A stretch of DNA of 17,993 nt from Schoenoplectus triqueter (taxonomy: Eukaryota; Streptophyta; Magnoliopsida; Poales; Cyperaceae). Under the pieces are notes generated by a model. It was not told where the DNA came from. It searched no databases and saw nothing but the letters and a program-made list of their open reading frames with translations. Both the position numbers and the translations under genes were made by a program. Below, in pieces: positions 1-9,000 of this stretch (position 1 is its first letter; every line of letters starts with the position of its first letter). The DNA lies in contig CAXKVV010001052.1 in assembly GCA_964058805.1 (NCBI GenBank), forward strand, positions 1 to 17,993, read 5' to 3'.

Positions 1-1239
1 CCACACCGCTCGGAGCCTTTCTTTTATGACGGTCCTGCCTCACCGTCGATCTTATTGGTGCCTACCGGGGATGGTGACTCCTTTGATGTGGTTTTAGGGC
101 CAGTGCTCACTCTTGCACTACCAGAGGAGGCTTCTTTAGAGCAGGGGAGTCCATTGGCTGTCGAGCCCGCAGGCGACGAGCCACTACTGATCGAGGGAGG
201 GTCATCTCATGTTTCTTCATCTCTCGACGGGCAGCCTCTCATGGCCACAGATGACAGAGTCTCGACTGAGCGGGTTGCAGTCGATGATGACTCGGAGTTG
301 GATGAGAGTTGGCTGGTGGAGCAGCTATTCCACAGCCCAGAGACGGGGGTTCCGGCTAGCGAGGGTCTCGCCGAGCCTCATGCTTCTCCCGGTACCTTAT
401 ATTTCCTTTATCATTTGCCCGTATTTCACTTTTCTATGTACTCATTCTTTTTATTTTATTTTGTAGCCGGGTCTAGTGCACCTATGGGTCCTCTTGAGGC
501 GACCGACATCCCTATCCCTGACTCAGTCCCGCCTGTCTCAGGCGACGAGGCGATAGGTTAGATCTTCTCTTCCTCCTATTTCTTCTTTGGTTATAACAAT
601 TTGTTTAACCCATTTATTTTACTTGCAGATGTTACATCGAGGGATGTGCAGCTCGCCTTGACCGCGCTGGCGGATGCACTCCGGGATACCTTCTTCGGAG
701 GCTATCCGCTAGATTTCGAGATCCTGGATTCTCTACCCAGTGGTTTCTCTTTTGACTGGTATGGGCTGATGCGGGATACCGTCGCGCCAGCTCTACTCAT
801 TGCACCTCGTCTCGAGAGCACTTTCATTTCCAGGAGGTGTGAGGAGCTGCTTAGGGCTTACCAGGATGCGAGCTCTCTCGTATACCAGCATGAGTTGGAG
901 ATTCATGAGCTACGCAGGCATTTGGAGGCTGCTCGACTTCGTTATCTTCAGCGGCTCTCTTCTTGTGCCACTCTCCGCTCCATGGGAGTCAGTGGTGGGC
1001 CCGCTCGACTGCTCGTGCAGGAGCTAGAGGACCACAGATTGTCGGTGGAGGGCTTCTCTCGACATCTGGCGGGACGTCTCTCGGAGCTGCAGATTCATTC
1101 GAGTGCCCGAGATAGTGCCTTCACTCAGTTCTTGGACTTCGAGGCAGCTTCCGAGGAGGACAGGCACTCCCTCCGTACTCATTTAGAGACTATTAGCACT
1201 GTGCTATTAGAGTTGGAGTCCCGCTTTTTGGGCCCATAG
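1..1239 (+). CDS. Partial spliced gene, C-terminal coiled-coil protein; likely antisense extra ORF of a Tat-type retrotransposon
   Basis: I read three exons: <1-391, 467-556 and 629-1239 (stop TAG 1237-1239). The frame is open to the left edge, so the start is outside the window. Both introns are GT-AG, both are phase 1, and joining them keeps one frame (SPG|AGSS, then DEAI|DVTS), which is hard to get by chance. The product begins with an acidic, Ser/Pro-rich linker and ends in about 150 residues rich in Leu, Glu and Arg that look like coiled coil (near HELEIHELRRHLEAARLRYL and again near the C-terminus). Exons are GC-rich while the introns and the DNA beyond the stop are AT-rich. The gene runs toward the 3' end of gag-pol on the other strand. 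Tat-lineage elements are known to carry antisense ORFs between pol and the 3' LTR, some related to plant mobile domain or Transposase_28 proteins; no such domain is visible in this tail, so the identity is inferred. A host gene is the alternative. Confidence 0.6.
392..466 (+). other. Intron (75 nt) in the antisense gene
   Basis: It begins GTACCTTATATTTCC after CCCG and ends TTTTATTTTGTAG. It is T-rich against GC-rich exons and phase 1. The length is a multiple of three with no stop, so the unspliced frame also reads through, but the stretch it would encode is hydrophobic and Phe/Tyr-rich, unlike the protein on either side. Confidence 0.65.
557..628 (+). other. Intron (72 nt) in the antisense gene
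   Basis: It begins GTTAGATCTTC and ends in the pyrimidine-rich ATTTTACTTGCAG. It is phase 1, like the preceding intron. Without splicing the frame stops at TAG 559-561; with splicing it joins the 629-1239 exon in frame. This is the strongest single sign that the gene is spliced. Confidence 0.7.
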
Positions 1240-1545
1240 ACTGCACTTTCATTTTTTTCTTTCTCCTTTTCTTTTGCTATACTTGATATAGGATGCATTG
1301 ACATTTATCATTCTGATCTCTTGTTGTGGATGATGCTTGCCTTTATTATTATCCCTTCATCGCTTCCTCTGCAGCGCGAGGAAATATTTCATTCATTCAT
1401 GCTATGCACCTCCAATCTTATTTGCAAAAGCGCCCTATTACAACTGCTTCATCCTTTCGCAGTGTCTAAACATAAAAGGAAAATCTTATAACATCTTATT
1501 ACATTCGTTCTATGTATGTTCATGCAATACAAACTCAAGTAACCG

Positions 1546-1608
1546 TGGTATTTTACGGATACCAAACCTGTCTGTATTGACCTCTAGGCCGGGTACAGAA
1601 TAGACCCG
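1546..1608. repeat. Two short perfect stem-loops
   Basis: TGGTAT (1546-1551) pairs with ATACCA (1559-1564) around loop TTTACGG. CGGGT (1590-1594) pairs with ACCCG (1604-1608) around a 9-nt loop. The first resembles the GGTAC/GTACC hairpin found further right in the 240-bp repeats, whose loop also contains TTTTACGGAT, so it may be a third, diverged member. Confidence 0.5.
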
Positions 1609-1643
1609 TTTATCCCTTTATTACTGATGGATAAACTTACCAG

Positions 1644-1672
1644 TATCAATTGGATTATGGATGCAATTGATA
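1644..1672. repeat. Perfect 9-bp stem-loop
   Basis: TATCAATTG (1644-1652) and CAATTGATA (1664-1672) are exact reverse complements around the 11-nt loop GATTATGGATG. It sits in the same hairpin-rich stretch as the 240-bp repeats. Its function is unknown. Confidence 0.55.
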
Positions 1673-1965
1673 ACACCATTTTGTGGATGCTCCTTGTATA
1701 TTTAGTTGACATTTATTTGTGGAAGCTCACCCACTCTCCCCTCATTTGTGCACCGTTGCGTGCTAAAGTGGAAACTCACATTCACTCATCTCCACTCAAT
1801 TTGTTTTGTGGGGGTACTACCCTCAAACATCCATCACGCATCCCTGCGAAACAGGCTTTCATCGGGTAGGTTCGCTCTCCATGACCTGAGTCACTTCTTT
1901 AAGCGAATTACTTTATTTGACACTAAATGTCGGGCAAAGCATAAACCCTTAGTCTGACCCCTCCA

Positions 1966-1994
1966 TGATCTATTTTGGGATTAGAAATAGATCA
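1966..1994. repeat. 10-bp stem-loop, copy 1
   Basis: TGATCTATTT pairs perfectly with AAATAGATCA around loop TGGGATTAG. Its counterpart in the second 240-bp copy keeps the TGGGATTA loop but has different arms. Confidence 0.7.
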
Positions 1995-2009
1995 CCTCCT
2001 TGGGCGTGT

Positions 2010-2033
2010 GGTACTTTTACGGATGAATGTACC
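2010..2033. repeat. 5-bp stem-loop, copy 1 (covaries with 2250-2273)
   Basis: GGTAC (2010-2014) pairs with GTACC (2029-2033) around a 14-nt loop TTTTACGGATGAAT. In copy 2 the arms are GGTGC and GCACC around TTTTACGGATGAAC: an A-T pair became a G-C pair on both sides. Confidence 0.6.
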
Positions 2034-2206
2034 CAACCTAGTTTTTTATATTTTAGCTACCCTCAAACATCCATCACGCATCCCTGCGAGACAGGCTTTC
2101 ATCGGGTAGGTCCGCTCTCCATGACCTGAGTCACTTCTTTAAGCGAGCCGCTTTGTTTAACATGAAATGTCGGGTACAAGCGTAAACCCCTAGTCTGACC
2201 CCTCCA

Positions 2207-2234
2207 TGATATGTCGTGGGATTATGACATACCA
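2207..2234. repeat. 9-bp stem-loop, copy 2
   Basis: TGATATGTC pairs with GACATACCA around a loop containing TGGGATTA. There is one imperfect pair, A2209 with C2232, which reads as U.G in RNA of the - strand. The inner arms differ from copy 1 on both sides, so pairing was kept through compensating changes. Confidence 0.65.
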
Positions 2235-2959
2235 CTTCTTCGGGCGTGTGGTGCTTTTACGGATGAACGCACCCAACCTGGCTTTGTATAACACTCATGG
2301 TGTCGGGGACAAAGGTGGCAACCCCTTATTGAAAAGATTTTATTATTTTTTTATTATCATTCATTTTTTTTATGAGTAGGAAAATAGGTTTTTATTGTTT
2401 TACATATATATCCTTTTATTTTATTAGAAGAGGGCAAATTTTGTTATTAGTGCTACATGTTACTAATAATACGAGAGTTATTTATTTATATGCCCTCAGA
2501 AGCGACTATTTACTAGCCACCAATTTGCTCGACCTATCCCTTGACTTGCGCCGCGAGCGACCAATATGAGCAACTTTCGTCATTGGGCAACAGATAGTTT
2601 GAGGGACAAACTGCAAACCCTGCCCATTTTTGTGTTTATTCTGTATCAAATGGACAAACCCAGTGGTATTTGTATTGTGAGCCCAAACACCAAGGCTCTC
2701 GCCTTACATTCTCGCGTGGTTTTGGCGTTGTATTCCCTTATTCTATATATTTTTTTATTTTTATAAGGCTAAATGTGTTTGTGTGGTTTTGGATTTTTGG
2801 ATGCATTCTATTTACAGATGCACAAGTAGGGTTTTGGGATTTTTATGCAAAAGTGGAGGTTAGACATGGGTTTGTGTTTCGTGCACATGTGTGTAAACGA
2901 ACACTTATTCCCTCCTTATTTATTTACAATAGATACTACTCGGTTGGCCCCGCTCCGGG

Positions 2960-3088
2960 CTATGTGTAGTACTTCTTTAGATATCGCCCATTAATCGGTG
3001 GCATGGGCCTTTCACCTTCATGGTCTATGAGTTGGTATGCGCCGCCCCCGTATACCTTCTCAATTACATATGGCCCTTCCCAGTTCGG
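2960..3088 (-). other. Integrase GPY/F C-terminal module and stop
   Basis: NWEGPYVIEKVYGGGAYQL is followed by INGRYLKKYYT and the TAG stop at 2962-2960. No chromodomain follows, in keeping with non-chromoviral Tat and Athila elements. Confidence 0.85.
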
Positions 3089-6000
3089 GGAGAATTTCGG
3101 GCCGATGTGTCGGCCAATGATCGGCCTCTTAAGGACAAGAACAAGCTCTCCTTGTTGAAATGTCCTGACTCGCGCCATTTTGTCATACGCCCTTGCCATT
3201 TTTGCCTGATATATTTCAAGGTTCTGCTGGGCTATCAGTCTCTTCTCGTCCATGGCATCCAACTCGTCCAGTCTGAGTTGTTGGCATTCGTCCATGGTCA
3301 TATCATTTTGCATAGCCACCCGCAATGACGGCAATTCCACCTCAAGAGGGAGGACGGCTTCAACCCCAAAAGCCAAAGAATACGGGGTAGCTTGCGTAGG
3401 CGTTCGGTATGTGGTCCGATAAGCCCATAATGCCTCCTGTAGACGATTATCCCAGTCTCGTTGGTTGCCGTCCACGGTCTTCTTCATGATATTTATTAGG
3501 GTTTTATTAAAGGCTTCGGCCAGGCCGTTGGCTCTCGGGTTGTAAATGGACGAGAATCTCCAGTCGATGTTAAATTGCTCCGCCAGGGCATAGACTTTGG
3601 AGCTCTTAAAGGCCGTCCCATTATCGGATATTATCCGTTGCGGTGTGCCGAATCGGTAGAGGATGTGCGTTTTGAAGAACTTAACCACATCGGATGCTTT
3701 AACTTCTTTGAGTGGGATGGCTTCAGCCCATTTTGTAAAGTAATCTGTCGCCGCCAGGATGAACCGGTGACCTCTCGACGTCGGAGGGTCTATGGGCCCC
3801 ACTATATCTGTGCCCCACATATTAAATGGCCAGGATGCTACCGTGGGGTGCAACGGGTTTGGCGCTTGATGTATAAAAGGGCCATGTATCTGGCACATGC
3901 GGCACTTCTTCGCGTGCTCTTCACAATCAGCCACCATCGTGGGCCAATAATACCCCATTCGCTTGATCTTCAATTTCATTTTTGGTCCAGACTGATGTGC
4001 TCCGCATAGCCCAGAATGAACTTCTTTCATAACCTGCTCGGCTTCAGGCCTTGATACACACCTCAGCCATAACTGATCATAAGACCTACGGTATAGCGTG
4101 TTGCCCACATACGCATACCGTAGTACCCGTTTTCTTAGTTGATCAGCGATCCTTTTATCTTTGGGGAGGGTGCCATGCCGGAAATATTCGATGAATGGTT
4201 GTCTCCAATCATCGTCTTCTTCAGTTATCATTGTTTCTTGGCATTCCATCTTTTCTGGCCCAGTATTTTCATTATTCGCATCATCTGTCGTCTGACACAA
4301 TGATAATGGCCTTCTATTGCGGACGATGATGTGGATCTCCGGCTCTGTTGGTTCACCCAGCTCCTTGGCGAGTTTGGCCAACGCATCTGCTTCACCATTC
4401 ATAGCCCTCGTGACCTTCTCGATGGACACATATGGGATTTTCTTCATTAATTCCATGGCCTTCTGGTGATATTGTATTAGTTCCGGCTTCAAGACCTTAT
4501 ATTCGCCAATTATTTGATTTATTATCAACTGTGAATCCCCAAAGATGCGCACAGCCTTGATCTCTAGCTCCAGTGATAGCTCTAGTCCGGCGATGAGTGC
4601 CTCATACTCTGCTTCATTATTTGTGCATGGTTCGGTTAAAGCCAGAGAATGTCGTATTATCCCGCCCTCCGGGGTTACGAAGACTAGTCCTGCGCCAGCT
4701 CGCACAGTTGGGACTCCCGGGCCCATGACTGGCTTGATTGAAGACGCACCATCAAAGTACATCTCCCATATAGGACTTCCTTCTTCAACATGTAAAGTTT
4801 CCTCGTCAGGAAAGTCACATTTTAATGGGGAGTCATCTTGAATCGGGTGTGCAGCCAAGAAATCTGCCAGCGCCTGCCCTTTTATCGCCTTTTGCGGTGT
4901 ATATGTGATGTCAAACTCAGTGAGGATGATAGCCCACTTGGCCAACCTCCCCGTTAGCATTGGCCGAGTCATCAGGTATTTGAGAGGATCCACCTTGGAT
5001 ATTAAAATGATTTTATGGGCTAGCATGTAGTGCCTCAACTTCTTCACCGCGAAAATTAGGGCTAAACAATGCTTCTCAATCGGTGAATACCCGTGTTCTG
5101 CCCCTACCATCATGCGACTTAAGTAATATAGCGCATTTTGATTACCATCTTGGTTTTCTTGGGCCAATAGGGCTCCCAAGGATCCATCCAGGGCGGTTGT
5201 ATATAGAATGAGTTCCTTCCCGGGTATGGGCGCCGCCAATACTGGAGGGTTGAGTAGATAGGCCTTAATTTCATCAAAGGCTCGCTGGCACTCACCGTCC
5301 CACTTAAACGGAATATTCTTTTTAGTCAGCCGGGTGAAGGGTTGGATTTTACCCGATAGGTTGGCGATAAACCGCCTAATGTACGCCAATTGCCCTTGCA
5401 AAGATCGCAACTGTTTTAAATTCTTTGGCGGGGATAGTTCAGTTATTGCTTTGATCTTGCCCGGGTCTATCTCAATGCCCCTGTGGCGTACCACAAATCC
5501 CAGAAATTTACCAGATGATACCATGAATGCGCATTTCAACGGGTTTAACTTGAGCGCATGTTCTCTTAGGCGGTTGAAAACGACCTCAAGGTATTGGAGG
5601 TGTTCTTCATATGACATGGCTTTGATGACTAGATCGTCCACATAGCATTCTACAATCTTGTGGATCAGATCGTCAAATATCTTCGTCATCGCCCGTTGAT
5701 AGGTGGCTCCTGCATTTTTGAGTCCAAACGGCATGACTTTATAACAATATATGCCAATCGGCGTGCGGAATGCCGTATGCCTCTCATCTTCTGGCGCCAT
5801 TTTAATTTGATTATAACCCGCGTAACCGTCCATGAAGGAGAAGACTTCATAGGAGGATGTATGGTCGATTATGATTTCAGTTACTGGGAGCGGGAAATCA
5901 TCTTTAGGGCACGCCTTGTTCAAGTCCCGAAAGTCCACGCAAATGCGAATTTGCCCATTTTTCTTCTTAACCGGGACAATGCTAGCCACCCATTCTGGCG

Positions 6001-9000
6001 TCTCTTCTTCCCGTATAAAACCTGCGTCGATGAGCTTCTTTGTTTCCTCCACGACCTTTTCTTCGAGTTCTATCCTCATTCGCCTCGGTGCTTGTTTAAT
6101 CGGCTTGAAGGTTGGATCAATTTTTAAGTAATGGACCGCCACGTTGGGATCTAATCCAGGCATTTCTTTATAACTCCAAGCGAAGCAGTCCATGTAGCTT
6201 TTAAGGAATGTCTTCAACCTGTCAGCCACCTCTTCTGGTAACGACGCGCTTATGAAGGTTGGTCGTGGGTCTTCTTCTGTCCCCAAATTAATTTCAGCTA
6301 ACTCATCGACCGTATTAGGCTCCTTTTCTAGCTGCTTTAAAGCATTTTTCAGGACCGGGGTATTGTCCTCTTCTGTTTCATTGTCCGGCATTTCAACAGA
6401 AGTCATACAGCAGCTTTCTTCCATACGGTACCCGTTGAAAGACCCTTCAAAACATGCTGTGTCATCGCAGTCATACCCTAATCCCCGGGTGTATTTTATT
6501 TTACCGTCCAGGCCCAGGACCTTATTCTGGCCGCCATTCCAGAGTTCATCAAAGCGCTTGGCCTCGGCCTTGGATATGTCTCTCAGACATTTTGCCCTTT
6601 TTGCCAGTTTATACAGCTCCTTTCCAAAGGGATGAGATGCAGCGTCATCGCTCGTTGCATTCTCCGATTCTTGTTCTATCACCCATTTCTTCCAAGTGTT
6701 GTGATCAGGGTTCTTCAGAGACTGGGTTGAATCGCTCTGATAGAAAATTATGGCCTTATGGATGATAGTTTTCCCTTTAATGTGTTCTACCTTTGCCGGC
6801 ACAACAAAGGTCTTTAGGGTTTGGATGTGGTTCACTTCTCTTGGTATGAGGTTTTTGAAATGCCTTTCGGGAACCACAGTAATCTCTAGCGCTGCCATCT
6901 CTTCTTCTATTTCAATATTCATGACTGAGTTGGAGCGGTAGATTTCTTTGATCGGCTTACGTCTCGCAGCCTTAGGTTTGCTAGGTACGGGAGTGTGCGA
7001 GATCGTATAAGCCACCCCTTTGCCCTTGTTATTCAAATTATGCGGAGCTGGGTCTTGTTGAAAGCTCTTCGGGAGTTGGATTGTCCCGTTTCTGTGCCCT
7101 TCTTCTATAAGGTCTTTGAATACCCAGCATTCTTCAATTGAGTGGCCCAGTATGCGATGATAAGGGCAGAATTCGCCTTCGCCGGCTCTTTCTATGTCAG
7201 CGGGTCTTTTACAGACGGGAAGTGTTAATCCGTTCTTTAAGGCCTGCTCAAATATCCGAGCTGTTTTATTTTTCAGGAAAGAGTATGGTTTACTCTTCTT
7301 GACCTTGAGGGTTTGCATGACGGTCGGTTGCTTAGCTTTCGTTTCTTCCCCCTTTGATTCATCTACTATGACAATTACCCGTTTGCCGCTATCGGGTGTT
7401 TGTCTTTCGGGGGTCCCGGAACGGGGTTCGCTCGTCACTTCCTTGAGTAGCTCGGAGTTATAAATCGCGGTTTGCAGGTTTTCAATCATTACCATGATTT
7501 CATTGTGTTGCACTTTGATATCCTGCATCACTTCCCATTGTTCAGACACCTCTCTTCTATTATTTTCAACCTGGTGCCTTATTTCGTCGATCGCATTCCA
7601 GACGCGACCTTCGAAATTCTCCCGCCATGAGCGTTCTTCATTTATAGGCCTCGGCCTAACCGGGTTATCCCTTCCGCTACCGGGTCCCGTGTTGATCATA
7701 TATGACTCCTCACTTTCATTATCTGTTTCGGGCCCTTTGTATGGCTTCTTGAGGATGTGATAAATGATCTCTTCGTCAGACTCCTCTTCCCAGGGTTGAC
7801 GATCATGGCCAGACTCTTCTCCCGAGGTGGTATTGCCCGGGTTGCTAGAATCTTCGGAGTCTTCTCCCGAAGTTGCCTCTATGATCTGAATTTGAGGAGT
7901 GTTGGCAGGTTTAAAATTAAAAACGACCTCCTCTTCAGAATCACTTGCATTGATTTCGCTTGGTTTTATTTGGGCCTTATACGCAGCCACCTGTTTGAAG
8001 CGGAAGGTTGCTTCTTCACCCGACTTTCTTCTGGGTTTCTGGGCTCGAACGCCTCGGGGTTTAATATTAAATTTGACCTCTTCTTCTTCTCCAGATGAGG
8101 TATCAAATTTAGGGCCTTTGTTGAAGGGTTTCTGACCTGCTTTTGTCATTGGCCGGCTCGGCACCACGGCGGATTTAGGCAGAAAATATTGGGCGTCATT
8201 GAACTTAATCTCATGCACCCCGAATGGCTTGACATCTCCGTCAATTCGCTTTTGTTTACCATTCTCGATATATTTCAGGCATTGGTGCAGAGTAGAGGGT
8301 ATGACTTGGTTACTATGAAGCCACGGGCGACCCAGCAACGCCCGATAAGAGGTTTCAGCGTCAATAACATAGAATTTAGTAGGCGCTTTTAGGCTTCCGC
8401 ATTGCAGGTTCAGAGTTATAGCTCCCAGGGCCTTTTGGGAGTTTTGATTGAAGCCATGAATAATCACCTTTTCATCAGATAGATTCTTCACGTCTAAGGT
8501 GATAGTCTTTAGAGTTTTGAGCGGCATGATATTGATCGAAGACCCTGCGTCGACCAGGATGCGGCCAATCTTCTGCCCTCCACAGTTTCCGGTGATGTAT
8601 AGCGGGCGGTTATGGTCAACGGTGCCTATTAGGAGGTCATCGTCTGTAAAGTTTATACAGGCGGCCCGCTTGGCGGTGAATAGGGCCTCCTGCATATTTT
8701 GCTCTACGAAGTATGACTTGTACTTCTCAGGATCTTGCAAGGCCTGGATTAGCACCTCCCTTAGGTCTTGTGACATCATCAATGCGTCAAATATGCTTAA
8801 TAGCGCTGGAATCTTACGCAGATGTGCCAACACGTTGTATTCTTCGCCCGTCGACCGGGTCCTTTCTGGGTTCTTGCTTGGATTCTCGACCTCTTTACCT
8901 TTATTCAGGGCCTTATCCTTTCCTTTATCGGAATCCTTGGGAGCTTGTCTCTCGTGTATATAAGTCCCGGACCGGAGTACGGCTTTACATTCTTCATTTT

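Larger units (their letters stand above)
1817..2290. repeat. 240-bp tandem duplication with conserved hairpins
   Basis: Copy 1 (about 1817-2050) and copy 2 (about 2057-2290) align at a 240-bp offset from CTACCCTCAAACATCC to ACCCAACCT. Both copies keep CTACCC/GGGTAG arms (1817-1822 with 1864-1869; 2057-2062 with 2104-2109) enclosing a small CCTG/CAGG hairpin. Two further hairpins differ in sequence but keep pairing: 1966-1994 versus 2207-2234, and 2010-2033 versus 2250-2273. The conserved folding under changing sequence is discussed in the findings. Confidence 0.85.
1240..2959. other. Noncoding spacer between antisense gene and end of pol
   Basis: I see no convincing coding region. Short open frames exist but lack family motifs or a coding-like composition. 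From 1540 to 2290 the DNA is unusually rich in short inverted repeats and includes a 240-bp tandem duplication (listed separately). From 2291 to 2959 it is AT-rich, with T-runs near 2340-2375 and 2745-2762, and I see nothing further there. If the element belongs to the Tat lineage, this is the shared 3' region of gag-pol and the antisense gene. Confidence 0.6.

Noticed and set aside
1337..1869. Short + strand frames after the antisense gene
   Set aside because: They overlap in different frames, lack motifs, and lie in the hairpin-rich noncoding stretch.
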